Of a stretch of 56,612 nt of DNA, positions 17,288 to 27,627 are shown in pieces. Positions within the stretch are counted from its first letter, which is position 1. Every line of letters begins with the position of its first letter. The notes beneath the pieces are model-generated. The model made no database searches and had not been told where the DNA came from. It was given only the letters and a program-made list of their open reading frames with translations. A program made the translations under genes and the position numbers. Source of the DNA: an uncultured Traorella sp. (GTDB lineage: Bacteria; Bacillota_I; Bacilli_A; Erysipelotrichales; Erysipelotrichaceae); contig CALUVS010000011.1 of NCBI GenBank assembly GCA_944324265.1, positions 1 to 56,612 of the forward strand, given 5' to 3'.

Positions 17288-18214
17288 TTATTGCAGCACT
17301 TCTTTGACTTTTTTAGCAATAGCTTTGGCATTCAATCCATATTTCTCAAGCAATGCTTGAGGTGTCCCGCTCTCGCCAAATGTGTCCTGTACCCCGATCA
17401 TTTCGATTCTTGCCGGACATCTTCTTGCTGTGACTTCCGCAACTGCTCCTCCTAGTCCTCCGATCACACTGTGTTCTTCACATGTGATCAGCACCTTGTG
17501 TGTCTTCGCTAATTTCTCAATCAGTTCTTCATCGATCGGTTTGATCGTGTGGATGTTGACAATTGTCGGTTCGATCCCTGCTTCCTTCAATTCTTCTTTT
17601 GCCTTCAGTGCTTCCTGCACCATCATCCCAGTGGCGATGATTGCCACATCTTTCCCTTCATGTAAGACAACTCCTTTGCCCAGCTCAAATTGATAGTTCT
17701 CATCATTCACGTCGTCCACTCCGCTGCGTCCCAAGCGTACATAGCATGGTCCTTCGACCTCTGCTATCGCCTTGATCATCTCTCTTGTTTCCTTCGCATC
17801 ACATGGCTGGAATACCTTCATCCCTGGGATCACCCTCATCAATGCGAGGTCTTCGATTGCTTGGTGGCTCGCTCCATCTTCTCCTACTGTGATCCCTGCA
17901 TGAGTTGCACAGATCTTCACATTCAGATGCGGATACCCAATGCTGTTGCGGATCTGTTCATACGCTCTTCCTGCCGCAAACATCGCAAAGCTGGAGGCAT
18001 AGACAATCTGTCCGCTTGCTGCCAGCCCTGCTGCCACTGACATCATGTTCCCTTCGGCTATTCCCATATTGAAATGTCTTTCCGGACATGCTTTCTTCGC
18101 TTCGCTTGTCTTCGTTGACTTCGTCAGGTCCGCATCCAATACGACCACTCTCTCATTTTCCTTGATCAATTCTGCCAGTGCTTTCCCATAGGCTTCTCTT
18201 GTTGCGATTCCCAT
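17288..18214 (-). CDS. transketolase, C-terminal subunit
   Basis: The 308-residue protein supplies the pyrimidine-binding and C-terminal domains of a split transketolase (pentose phosphate pathway). MGIAEGNMMSVAAGLAASG carries the conserved Glu that activates thiamine diphosphate, and ATHAGITVGEDGASHQAIED fits the family. I chose the ATG at 18214, whose A is the last base of the preceding gene's TAA; GGGAGG lies ten bases upstream. The frame is open further upstream only because it overlaps the N-subunit gene. C- and G-ending codons look more common here than in neighbouring genes. Confidence 0.95.
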   Translation of the reverse strand: MGIATREAYGKALAELIKENERVVVLDADLTKSTKTSEAKKACPERHFNMGIAEGNMMSVAAGLAASGQIVYASSFAMFAAGRAYEQIRNSIGYPHLNVKICATHAGITVGEDGASHQAIEDLALMRVIPGMKVFQPCDAKETREMIKAIAEVEGPCYVRLGRSGVDDVNDENYQFELGKGVVLHEGKDVAIIATGMMVQEALKAKEELKEAGIEPTIVNIHTIKPIDEELIEKLAKTHKVLITCEEHSVIGGLGGAVAEVTARRCPARIEMIGVQDTFGESGTPQALLEKYGLNAKAIAKKVKEVLQ

Positions 18215-19023
18215 TATCTGCTTCCTCCCAGTTCTTCTAATGCTTCTGCCAACTGCTCGGCATTCGGTGCACTTCCATGCCATGCTGCATTGTTTTCCAT
18301 AAAGGATACTCCTTTGCCCTTGATCGTCTTAGCGATGATCATCGTTGGTTTTCCTTTGACCTCTCTTGCTTTCGCAAAGGCTTCCTCGATCTGTCCATAT
18401 TCATGTCCATCGATCACGATCACATGCCATCCAAAGGCCTCAAACTTCTTATCCAGCGGTGTCGGATTCATGACCTTGGTGATATCTCCATCGATCTGCA
18501 GTCCATTGAAATCTACGATCGCACATAGATTATCCAATTGATAGTGAGCAGCTGCCATCGCTGCTTCCCATACCTGTCCTTCTTCACATTCCCCATCCCC
18601 TAATAAGGCATAGATGCGGTGATCATTGTGCTGGATCTTATTGGCTAAAGCCATCCCAACAGCACAGCTGATTCCTTGTCCCAAGCTTCCTGTGGACATA
18701 TCCACTCCTTTGACATAGTTCATGTTCGGGTGTCCCTGAAGTTTGGAATTGATCTTTCTGAAGGTAGACAGTTCTTCTTCCTTCAGGATCCCTTTTTCCG
18801 CCAATACGGCATATAACAAAGGAGAGGCATGTCCTTTGCTTAATACGAAACGATCTCGATCAATGCTTGAGGCATTTTCTTCATTGATATCCATTTCATG
18901 AAAATATAATACTGTCAATATATCTGCCGCTGATAAGCTTCCTCCCGGATGTCCGCTCTTTGCTTCTGCGACCATTTTTACGATATTCTTTCGAATGTTG
19001 GTTGCATGTGTCTTATAGTCCAT
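18214..19023 (-). CDS. transketolase, N-terminal subunit
   Basis: The 269-residue thiamine-diphosphate-binding half of a split transketolase. The ThDP motif begins [15 protein letters not shown] and ends near [26 protein letters not shown] and [13 protein letters not shown] are typical transketolase segments. AAGGAG precedes the ATG. It forms one enzyme with the next gene and overlaps it by one base. Confidence 0.95.
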   Translation of the reverse strand: MDYKTHATNIRKNIVKMVAEAKSGHPGGSLSAADILTVLYFHEMDINEENASSIDRDRFVLSKGHASPLLYAVLAEKGILKEEELSTFRKINSKLQGHPNMNYVKGVDMSTGSLGQGISCAVGMALANKIQHNDHRIYALLGDGECEEGQVWEAAMAAAHYQLDNLCAIVDFNGLQIDGDITKVMNPTPLDKKFEAFGWHVIVIDGHEYGQIEEAFAKAREVKGKPTMIIAKTIKGKGVSFMENNAAWHGSAPNAEQLAEALEELGGSR

Positions 19024-19172
19024 ATTGATTTTCTCCTTTTTCTCATATTCATTCTACCATTATATTGGAAACTCGCAAAGGCATTTACAATAATTTCGCT
19101 GAATAATGGCTTTCGATATTTCTTTTTTTTGTAATTTATGCTATTCTTTTTTAATGAAATTGGAGGACATGG

Positions 19173-19748
19173 ATGATGGAGTACTTAAAACAATGTATAT
19201 TAAAAGATGGTAAATTAAAACCAGGAAATGTCATCAAAGTAGATTCCTTTTTAAACCATCAATTAGATACAGATTTATTTGTAAAGATGGGAGAAGAATT
19301 CAAAAGAAGATTTGCTGATAAAAACATCAACAAGATCTTGACCATTGAAGCCAGCGGTATCGGTTTAGCAATCATTGCAGCTACATTCTTCGGCAATGTT
19401 CCTGTAGTATTTGCCAAAAAAACAAAATCAAGCAATATTGCAGATGATGTCTACACGGCCGATGTATATTCCTATACACATCAAGTCATGAATCATATTG
19501 TAGTATCCAAAGAATTTTTGAATCAGGATGATCACATCCTGATCATTGATGATTTCTTAGCCAATGGAGAAGCTGTCATGGGATTATTGGAATTATGCAA
19601 GCAGGCAAACGCTTCCGTAGAAGGTGTCGGCATTGCCATTGAAAAAGGATTCCAAAAAGGCGGACAGCTCATCCGTGAAAAAGGCATTCAATTAGAATCT
19701 TTAGCCATTATTGAATCCATTGACGATACAAGCATTACATTCAGATAA
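19173..19748 (+). CDS. xpt: xanthine phosphoribosyltransferase
   Basis: The 191-residue purine salvage enzyme converts xanthine and PRPP to XMP. The PRPP-binding motif is HILIIDDFLANGEA, and the N-terminus (DGKLKPGNVIKVDSFLNHQ) closely matches the Xpt family. Two ATGs are adjacent (19173 and 19176); GGAGG lies six or nine bases upstream, and the second gives the MEYLK start resembling B. subtilis Xpt. The likely -10 (TGCTATTCT) is near 19140, leaving no room for the purine riboswitch often found upstream of xpt. Confidence 0.94.
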   Translation: MMEYLKQCILKDGKLKPGNVIKVDSFLNHQLDTDLFVKMGEEFKRRFADKNINKILTIEASGIGLAIIAATFFGNVPVVFAKKTKSSNIADDVYTADVYSYTHQVMNHIVVSKEFLNQDDHILIIDDFLANGEAVMGLLELCKQANASVEGVGIAIEKGFQKGGQLIREKGIQLESLAIIESIDDTSITFR

Positions 19749-19750
19749 TC

Positions 19751-19775
19751 AAAAGCACCGCAAGGGTGCTTTATT
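19751..19775. terminator. terminator between xpt and the convergent mscS gene
   Basis: AAAGCACC and GGTGCTTT pair around a five-base loop, followed by a T-rich run on the plus strand. Confidence 0.82.
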
Positions 19776-20634
19776 TGTTTACAATTGTGCGATGCGGATA
19801 TGGAATTTCAATTCCCTCTTCATCAAAGCGTTTCTTGATGGCAATTCTTAGATCTGACAACAAAGCAATTCCTTCGGCATTATTGCGGGAATACACTTTT
19901 GTTTTCAAATGAATGGAACTATCCAAAAAATCACTCAGATAGGTCACCACTGCTGGTGTATTTTTCTTTTCCTCTTCACTGCGGGCATCCAAATACAAAG
20001 GATGCTTGAGAATTTCTTCCTCAATGATCTTCATAGCCAAATCCAAATTGCTTTCATAGCTGATGTCCAATTCCAAGAAATTAGCTTTCATATCTCCGGC
20101 ATCACTGACATTTTCCAAAATAGCTTTATTGATTGTTGTATTGGGTACAATCACTTTGGTATTTTCAGAAGTTAAAATTTCTGTATGACGCAGTGAAATA
20201 TCCGTAACAGTACCAACAATCTCTCCGTTATTGACCTTGATCAGATCGCCGATCTTAAATGGTTTGAACATGGTGATCATTGCCCCATTGACAAGATTTC
20301 CAACGGTTTCCTGAGAACCCATCCCAACAATCAAGGCTACGACACCTCCGCTTGCCAGCAAAGCATTCATCATGCTTGAAAACGGCGGAAAAATAGATAA
20401 GCAGCCATAGACAGCGAAACTTGTCACAACAATCGTTTTGATGCGCAGGACAAATTTCTCATTTTGTTTGACATATTTGCAGATAAGCCGAGTTAATAGC
20501 CGGTTGACCAGAAGACTGACCAGCAGGATCAAGGCAATGGTGATAATGCCGTCCACCAATCCTACTTTCAGCCAGCTGTTATTGCCGAAGCTATTCAGCC
20601 ATTCCAACAAATTTGTTTCAGATAGAAAAGTCAT
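19771..20634 (-). CDS. MscS-family mechanosensitive ion channel
   Basis: The 287-residue membrane protein has TM segments at about 23-45, 68-90 and the pore helix GGVVALIVGMGSQETVGNLVNG, followed by the beta domain (FKPFKIGDLIKVNNGEIVGTV) and alpha/beta C-terminal domain. MscS channels release solutes during hypoosmotic shock. An eight-base gap separates it from the small DUF1648-like gene upstream, so they are probably cotranscribed. Confidence 0.92.
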   Translation of the reverse strand: MTFLSETNLLEWLNSFGNNSWLKVGLVDGIITIALILLVSLLVNRLLTRLICKYVKQNEKFVLRIKTIVVTSFAVYGCLSIFPPFSSMMNALLASGGVVALIVGMGSQETVGNLVNGAMITMFKPFKIGDLIKVNNGEIVGTVTDISLRHTEILTSENTKVIVPNTTINKAILENVSDAGDMKANFLELDISYESNLDLAMKIIEEEILKHPLYLDARSEEEKKNTPAVVTYLSDFLDSSIHLKTKVYSRNNAEGIALLSDLRIAIKKRFDEEGIEIPYPHRTIVNK

Positions 20635-20642
20635 AGTTCCTC

Positions 20643-20939
20643 CTACATGATAAAAGCAGTATATGTTAAAAAGCCAATCAAAATAGCCATGATCAGAAAT
20701 GAAGTCACAATAGATGACATTTCTTTTTCTTTCTTCTTCAATGTCATGATATTTAAAATCAGCGGTACAGCCAGAAACATCAGAATGCCGACCATTTTCG
20801 GCAATGTCCAGTTTACTTCCCCGCTGAGTGAAAACTGCATCGGCAGATCATTCGGTAAAAATGGATACACCAAAGCAACATAAATACAATAAGCAACTGT
20901 TGTCACGATCAGAATAGTATTCCATGTTTTTTGATTCAT
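20643..20939 (-). CDS. small DUF1648-like membrane protein
   Basis: A 98-residue protein with three predicted TM helices (about 8-27, 48-65, 76-95). YPFLPNDLPMQFSLSGEVNW matches the DUF1648 signature found at the N-terminus of SdpI-like immunity proteins, but the SdpI part is absent. The role is unknown; it may share a transcript with mscS. Confidence 0.7.
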   Translation of the reverse strand: MNQKTWNTILIVTTVAYCIYVALVYPFLPNDLPMQFSLSGEVNWTLPKMVGILMFLAVPLILNIMTLKKKEKEMSSIVTSFLIMAILIGFLTYTAFIM

Positions 20940-21013
20940 AAAACAACCTTCTTTCCACAGCCATTATACATGATTTATGATTTAAAAGCACTTTTTATGT
21001 ACAAAGAAAATAT

Positions 21014-21877
21014 CTATAATGTTTTTTCAATCTCTCCTGTTTCAGTGATCAGACGGATCTGAATCTGATTCAGATCAAAATCTTCCTGATCCAGCACTTG
21101 ATTCAGCTGGGCCAATACACTTTCTGTCTCATCCGCATCACAGGCCAAAACTATCTGTGCTCGAAGCGGAAGCACCTCATCAATATTTCTTTGATAAGCC
21201 ATATGTAGGGTCAATTGGTCTGCCATCTGTTCTTCAAAATATTGTTCACTGCATCCGATATCCACACTGCTTTCAATATAAATTCCCAATAATTGTTCTC
21301 TTAAAACTTGATCCAGATCCTCATTATAATTTTGTCTCAAACGTTCCGCTGTTTCTTTCTTGCTGCCGACAGCAGCCTCATAATTATCTTTGATACGGAA
21401 GAAAAAGCCTTCTGTCATCACAGAAAAATGCATATCGATTTCTTCTTCCTTTAAACTAGAAACTTGAGCAATATAATAGCCATTATTCAAACCAAATCCA
21501 TTGGATTGAGGATCCTGATATTCAAAATCACTTAAAACCAATTCACTGTCCGGAAAATGACGATTCAAATAAAATTCAAATCGCACTTTCATAATTTCAC
21601 TGTTCAAGCGTGTACCGAAAAGCAAAAATACCAGCACTGAAATGATAACAACGCTGACTAGCTGCATCCCATGCTTTCTTTTTACCTTTTTGAATGCATT
21701 CACAGCTTCCGGCACCTTTTTCTCTGCCTCAGCCTTTTCGGCCAATTCAAATTCTTTCAGCAGTGCAGCACAGTTCGGACAATTTTCAATATGTTCATCC
21801 ATCATCCTTCTGATTTCTTCGGAACAGCTTTTATCAAGATAACTCGGCATCAATGCTTCTACAATCTCACATTTCAT
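21014..21877 (-). CDS. anti-sigma factor with zinc-finger (zf-HC2) and one TM helix
   Basis: The 287-residue protein has an N-terminal ZAS-type domain with HIENCPNC (HX3CX2C) plus Cys3, a TM helix at about 73-92 (LVSVVIISVLVFLLFG), and an extracellular domain of about 190 residues with no recognised family. It overlaps the ECF sigma gene by 11 bases, the usual arrangement for a cognate anti-sigma factor that holds the sigma factor inactive until an envelope signal arrives. Confidence 0.85.
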   Translation of the reverse strand: MKCEIVEALMPSYLDKSCSEEIRRMMDEHIENCPNCAALLKEFELAEKAEAEKKVPEAVNAFKKVKRKHGMQLVSVVIISVLVFLLFGTRLNSEIMKVRFEFYLNRHFPDSELVLSDFEYQDPQSNGFGLNNGYYIAQVSSLKEEEIDMHFSVMTEGFFFRIKDNYEAAVGSKKETAERLRQNYNEDLDQVLREQLLGIYIESSVDIGCSEQYFEEQMADQLTLHMAYQRNIDEVLPLRAQIVLACDADETESVLAQLNQVLDQEDFDLNQIQIRLITETGEIEKTL

Positions 21878-22349
21878 CTGTTTTCAGCTCCTTTTTTAAC
21901 ATATTTTTCGCTCTGTGATAAGCGACACGTGCAAAACTTTCTGATTTATGCATCCGGCGGGCAATTTCACATAAAGGAATTTCATCAAATACATGCAGCT
22001 GTACAATTTCCCGATAAGGACTTTTCAGCTTTTCTATCGCTTGATACAGTTTCTTGTTCTGCATTTCCTCCTGTTTGCGTTCATCACTGAAATACTCAAT
22101 CTTATCCGTATAACAATAAGTTTTATTTTTGCGGATATATTTGCAGTAACAATTTTTGGCAATGGCGCACAGCCAAGTATAAGGTGAACTCTTTCCTTTA
22201 AAAGAATGGATATTTTGTATTGCCTGATAAAAGGTCTCCTGAAGCAGCTCTTCGCTTAACTGTTCATCTTCGCATAAGACCAATAAGTAATAATATACTT
22301 CTTTGGAGTATTGTTCATAGATTGTCGTGAATTCATGCTGAAGGCTCAA
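21867..22349 (-). CDS. ECF-type RNA polymerase sigma factor
   Basis: The protein has about 160 residues. Region 2 is visible in VLCEDEQLSEELLQETFYQA, and region 4 in SPYREIVQLHVFDEIPLCEIARRMHKSESFARV. I chose a TTG start at 22349 because AAGGAGG lies six bases before it; an ATG ten codons upstream overlaps that ribosome site and lacks its own. It is followed by its probable anti-sigma gene. The upstream sequence resembles an ECF promoter, so autoregulation is likely. Confidence 0.9.
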   Translation of the reverse strand: MSLQHEFTTIYEQYSKEVYYYLLVLCEDEQLSEELLQETFYQAIQNIHSFKGKSSPYTWLCAIAKNCYCKYIRKNKTYCYTDKIEYFSDERKQEEMQNKKLYQAIEKLKSPYREIVQLHVFDEIPLCEIARRMHKSESFARVAYHRAKNMLKKELKTDEM

Positions 22350-22369
22350 AATATCCCTCCTTCCATTAG

Positions 22370-22398
22370 TTAGTGTCAAAAAAAGCCAAAACGTTACA
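22370..22398 (-). promoter_or_regulatory. ECF-type autoregulatory promoter candidate
   Basis: The minus strand has TGTAAC (22393-22398), a T-rich spacer, then TGACACTAA (22370-22378). TGTAAC is a known -35 core for several Firmicutes ECF sigma factors. The assignment is inferred. Confidence 0.5.
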
Positions 22399-22435
22399 AA
22401 AAATTACTACTTTATTTTAACATATTCTTCTCGGC

Positions 22436-22463
22436 AAAAGAAAAAGGGGATTGAACCCCTTTC
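22436..22463 (-). terminator. terminator after the PAP2 gene
   Basis: AAAGGGG and CCCCTTT pair around ATTGAA, followed on the minus strand by TTTTCTTTT. It is the first clear terminator after the long beta-glucoside operon. Confidence 0.85.
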
Positions 22464-22467
22464 TTGA

Positions 22468-23337
22468 TCATCTTTGAATAAACATTTTATAGGCGAATGC
22501 ATTGATCAATACACCAATCGTCAATCCCACCGTAATATCTGTTAAGAAATGAGCTCCCATGAAAATTCTTGAGAAGCCTACTAACAGCGTAAAACCAATT
22601 GCAATCCAGAAAAGCAGATTTTCTTTTCCTTTTAGCTGAGGACAGATGGCCGGCAATGCTGCAATGAACAAAATGCAGGAAGCACTCGCTGTATGCCCGG
22701 ATGGGAAAGATTTGAATTCTTCCGCGACAACTCCCATAGCCATCAATGTTTCCTTCATATCTGAACCGATGACCCACCAAGGCTGAAAACTTGCCTCAGG
22801 GGTTACAGCAATCATGCGCATTCTCGGACGTCCCCAAGGAATCTTAATGATATTGATGACAATCATCTGCACAAACACTGCAAACATGATATATTTCACA
22901 AATTGTTTCAGTTCATATTTCGGTGTATGTTTGACCAAGCTGAATACAAAGGCATCCAATCCCAGCATCAGAATCAAAGTAATCACCGCTAAGACAGGGG
23001 CTGGAACCAAATCTTTCAAATAAGAAATAGGTTCAAATACACCCATGAATAAAGCAAATACAATCAGCAGTATTCCGCCGGCATAGGAAAGAATCGTGAC
23101 TACTCTCATTTTTCTCTCAGTCACATAGATCATCAAAGTAGCGCCGATCAAAATTCCCAAGCTGGCCGGCAATTGCCCATAAGCCGCTAAAATAAGTCCG
23201 AATAAATTTGTTTCATCATGCAATGTCAAAGAAATCTGATAGTCAAAAAATGAACCTATCAGCATAAAACCAATGATCAAAACAGCTAATATACTTATAT
23301 TTTTCTTGTTATAAACATTTACTGCATCACTCATCAT
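22468..23337 (-). CDS. PAP2-family membrane phosphatase
   Basis: The 289-residue polytopic protein has all three PAP2 motifs: KIPWGRPRMR, PSGHTAS and SRIFMGAHFLTD, in the C-terminal part after several TM helices. The family removes phosphate from lipid phosphates such as undecaprenyl pyrophosphate or phosphatidate. AGAAAGG lies before two adjacent ATGs (23337 and 23334). Only a short gap separates it from the GH1 gene upstream and no terminator is visible, so it is probably read from the beta-glucoside operon. Confidence 0.88.
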   Translation of the reverse strand: MMSDAVNVYNKKNISILAVLIIGFMLIGSFFDYQISLTLHDETNLFGLILAAYGQLPASLGILIGATLMIYVTERKMRVVTILSYAGGILLIVFALFMGVFEPISYLKDLVPAPVLAVITLILMLGLDAFVFSLVKHTPKYELKQFVKYIMFAVFVQMIVINIIKIPWGRPRMRMIAVTPEASFQPWWVIGSDMKETLMAMGVVAEEFKSFPSGHTASASCILFIAALPAICPQLKGKENLLFWIAIGFTLLVGFSRIFMGAHFLTDITVGLTIGVLINAFAYKMFIQR

Positions 23338-23364
23338 TGAACCTTTCTTCATGATGCTGAAAAA

Positions 23365-24867
<1,503 letters not shown>

Positions 24868-24925
24868 TTTTATCTTTATTTTAACATATCAGAATTCTAA
24901 TCATTATGATTTCATTATTTTCTGA

Positions 24926-25234
24926 TCAGTTTTCAATCAGATCAAATGCCTGTTTCATGATGATCGGACAGTTCTGCAGGCCATAAGCCAAACTATCCAT
25001 GACCGCACAAGGAATTTGACTTTTTTTCTGAATGGATCTGAACATATATCGTACCTGCGGTCCGACCAAGATCACATCAAAATCCTTGCAGTATTTATCA
25101 TAATTCATGATGCTGACTGCTTTGATCTTTAATTCGATTTCATTTTCTGATGCATATTTTTCCATTTTCTGCATCAATATGCCTGTTGACATGCCGCCGG
25201 CACATACAAGCAATATCTTGATTTTTCTCATCAT
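24926..25234 (-). CDS. PTS lactose/cellobiose-family IIB protein
   Basis: A 102-residue phosphocarrier with LLVCAGGMSTGILM; the Cys in VCAGGMST (residue 11) is the phosphorylated residue. It starts within the stop of the GH3 gene (ATGA overlap). It is the second IIB in the same operon, distant from the IIA-IIB-IIC cluster and without its own IIA or IIC, so it may give the IIC a second partner or serve another IIC. Confidence 0.9.
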   Translation of the reverse strand: MMRKIKILLVCAGGMSTGILMQKMEKYASENEIELKIKAVSIMNYDKYCKDFDVILVGPQVRYMFRSIQKKSQIPCAVMDSLAYGLQNCPIIMKQAFDLIEN

Positions 25235-27624
25235 TTCACACTTACTTCAAAATCAAAGACACGTTCATGCAAAATTTCTTTTACTTCACCGACAAATTGA
25301 ATTTCTCCGCTCACTTGAATGACACTGGACTGATCTCCCACAAAAATCTGCTGAGGACGATTTTCAATCACAAATTCATCTTGAGCGTTGTAATAGCCAA
25401 ACTGGTGAGTATCAAATGTGAATTCCACACGTTTTGTTTCATGCGGCTTTAATTCCACCTTCTTAAATCCGCGCAATTCCTTGATCGGACGATTGATGGT
25501 CGGACAAATGGAGTGTGTATACACCTGAACGACATCGCTGCCGGCTATTTCTCCTGTATTGGTGATGTCCACACTGACTTTGAATTTACCGCCTACTTCA
25601 ACACTTGGATCATGTTCAAGATGACTGATTTCAAAAGTGGTATAACTCAATCCATAGCCGAATGGATACAATGGCTGCATAACTGAAGGATCTGGTTCTT
25701 GCTTATGATTCATATAGCCGCTGCCGGTTTTGTGTCCATAGTAAATCGGACATTGAGCACTGATTCTTGGGAATGTCGTCGGCAAGTGTCCTTGCGGATT
25801 AAAGGCGCCTGACAATACTTTAGCTACCGGTTTTCCTCCGGCAGGACCTGGATACCATGCTTCGACAATGGCATTTACAAGTGGTTCTGTATCTCCTAAA
25901 GCTAACGGACGCCCGTTAAACAATACCAATACAGAAGGTTTGTTTAAGTCATGAATGGCTTTCACTAAATCATGCTGGTGGAATGGTAACGTTAAGTCAG
26001 GATTATTAATTCCTTCACCGCTGGTTGCATCTTTGCCTTGTCCAGTCACTTCACCGACTGCCAAAATTACCAAATCCGCATCTTTAGCGACTTCCACGGC
26101 TTCCGCAATCCGCTTTTCATATTCCGGATCATTCAAAGAAGCCCCATAACTGACAACCTCAGCATTAGAAAGTTCTTTCTGTACAGCTTCACTTAATGAA
26201 AGTGTACCTAAGCTTTCTTTTAAGTAATCATCAAAGTTATCTTCAAAAGATTTGCTTGGATCTTTGTACATCTTTTCTTTCATGCTTGGAATATCAAACA
26301 TTTTTTCAGCCATTTCCTGGAATCCTTCCATTTTTAAAGCAATTTCAGGATCAACGCACATCTGCAGGAATGAACCCATCATACTTGGATAAGCGTATCC
26401 GCCGAAGAAAGTAGATAAACGAGTTGCATATGGACCGACTACCGCAATTTTCTTAGCTTCGTTTTTTAACGGTAAAATACCATCATTCTTTAATAAAGTA
26501 ATTGATTTTTGGGCAATTTCTTCACTTAATGCATCTGCCTTTGGATCATCATAGATTTCCTGTGCTTTGGCAGGATCCACAAATGGATCATCCAATAATC
26601 CCATTTCTTCACGGAATTGCAGTGTTCTTAATACTGCCGCATCCAGATCTTTTTCATCGACAAGTCCTTGCTTCACTCCCTCGGCAATGTGATTGTATAC
26701 AGTCGTCATCGGAGTATCGGCATCAATGCCGGCTTTTAAAGCTTGTCCGGCTAATTCTGCACGGCTGGCATACATCCCTTGTGTTTCAATTACACGAGGA
26801 ATAGACATACCGTCACATACTGCAATACCGTTAAAGCCTAAGTCTTCTCTTAAGAATTTCTGTGTGTATTCATCATTAACAGACATCGGACGACCTTCAA
26901 TTTCACTGTAAGTCACCATGACACTTTGCATATCATGTTCTTTGATGGCTGCCGCAAATGGTGCTGCATAAACTTCACGCAATTCTTTTTTGCCGATATT
27001 AATGGTGGCACAGTTAATACCGCCTTCACTGGCGCCATATCCGACCCAGTGTTTTGCTAAGGCTGCACAGCGTTCTGTGTAATCTTCTCCTTGAATACCG
27101 CGTACTTCTTCGCTGGTAAAACGCGCACAAACCAAAGGATCTTCACCGAAGGTTTCATCCACTCGTCCCCATCTGGCATCACGATTCACATCGGCAACCG
27201 GTGACATCATAGCATGTGCCCCGATAGCTTTGCCTTCATCACCGATTACTTTTCCCATTTCATAAGCCAAATTGGGTTCAAATGTACCGGCTAATGCAAT
27301 CGGAACAGGGAAAATAGTAGCTTCGGCCGCAACAGTTCCGGAAGAACTTTCATTTTGAATAATGGCTGGCAAGCCGGTTTTTTCAATCATATATTTTTGA
27401 ATTTCATTGTAGCCGGCAGCTGCCTGCACAGGGCCTTTGGTAAATCCGCTGGCAAACTGTGTCATACGGCCGACACCGTTAGGTATTTCTTTTAACGCTT
27501 TTTCCTTATCAAACGTTCCTTTATTCAAAATCATTGAAGGAACAATACAAGACAGCTGAGCAGCTTTTTGTTCCACCGTCATAGCTGCTAAGATATCTTT
27601 GACTCTTTGACTTGGTTCTTTCAT
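25231..27624 (-). CDS. GH3-family beta-glucosidase
   Basis: The 797-residue protein has no signal peptide, so it acts inside the cell. The (alpha/beta)8 domain carries KHWVGYGASEGG and the nucleophile Asp in IAVCDGMSIPRV. The alpha/beta sandwich domain follows (KSITLLKNDGILPLK, VVGPYATRLSTFFGGYAYP). A fibronectin III-like domain is at the C-terminus (GSDVVQVYTH, RPIKELRGFKKV). GGGAGAATAATTT precedes the ATG. GH3 enzymes normally cleave unphosphorylated beta-glucosides, so its place in a PTS operon suggests a role on imported aglycone-bearing or disaccharide products. Confidence 0.93.
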   Translation of the reverse strand: MKEPSQRVKDILAAMTVEQKAAQLSCIVPSMILNKGTFDKEKALKEIPNGVGRMTQFASGFTKGPVQAAAGYNEIQKYMIEKTGLPAIIQNESSSGTVAAEATIFPVPIALAGTFEPNLAYEMGKVIGDEGKAIGAHAMMSPVADVNRDARWGRVDETFGEDPLVCARFTSEEVRGIQGEDYTERCAALAKHWVGYGASEGGINCATINIGKKELREVYAAPFAAAIKEHDMQSVMVTYSEIEGRPMSVNDEYTQKFLREDLGFNGIAVCDGMSIPRVIETQGMYASRAELAGQALKAGIDADTPMTTVYNHIAEGVKQGLVDEKDLDAAVLRTLQFREEMGLLDDPFVDPAKAQEIYDDPKADALSEEIAQKSITLLKNDGILPLKNEAKKIAVVGPYATRLSTFFGGYAYPSMMGSFLQMCVDPEIALKMEGFQEMAEKMFDIPSMKEKMYKDPSKSFEDNFDDYLKESLGTLSLSEAVQKELSNAEVVSYGASLNDPEYEKRIAEAVEVAKDADLVILAVGEVTGQGKDATSGEGINNPDLTLPFHQHDLVKAIHDLNKPSVLVLFNGRPLALGDTEPLVNAIVEAWYPGPAGGKPVAKVLSGAFNPQGHLPTTFPRISAQCPIYYGHKTGSGYMNHKQEPDPSVMQPLYPFGYGLSYTTFEISHLEHDPSVEVGGKFKVSVDITNTGEIAGSDVVQVYTHSICPTINRPIKELRGFKKVELKPHETKRVEFTFDTHQFGYYNAQDEFVIENRPQQIFVGDQSSVIQVSGEIQFVGEVKEILHERVFDFEVSVK

Positions 27625-27627
27625 AAA

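Noticed and set aside
19024-19172. Purine riboswitch upstream of xpt
   Set aside because: The likely -10 is near 19140, so the leader is too short, and no conserved aptamer core is visible.
22349-22379. ATG at 22379 as the ECF sigma start
   Set aside because: It overlaps the AAGGAGG ribosome site, which is ideally spaced for the TTG at 22349.
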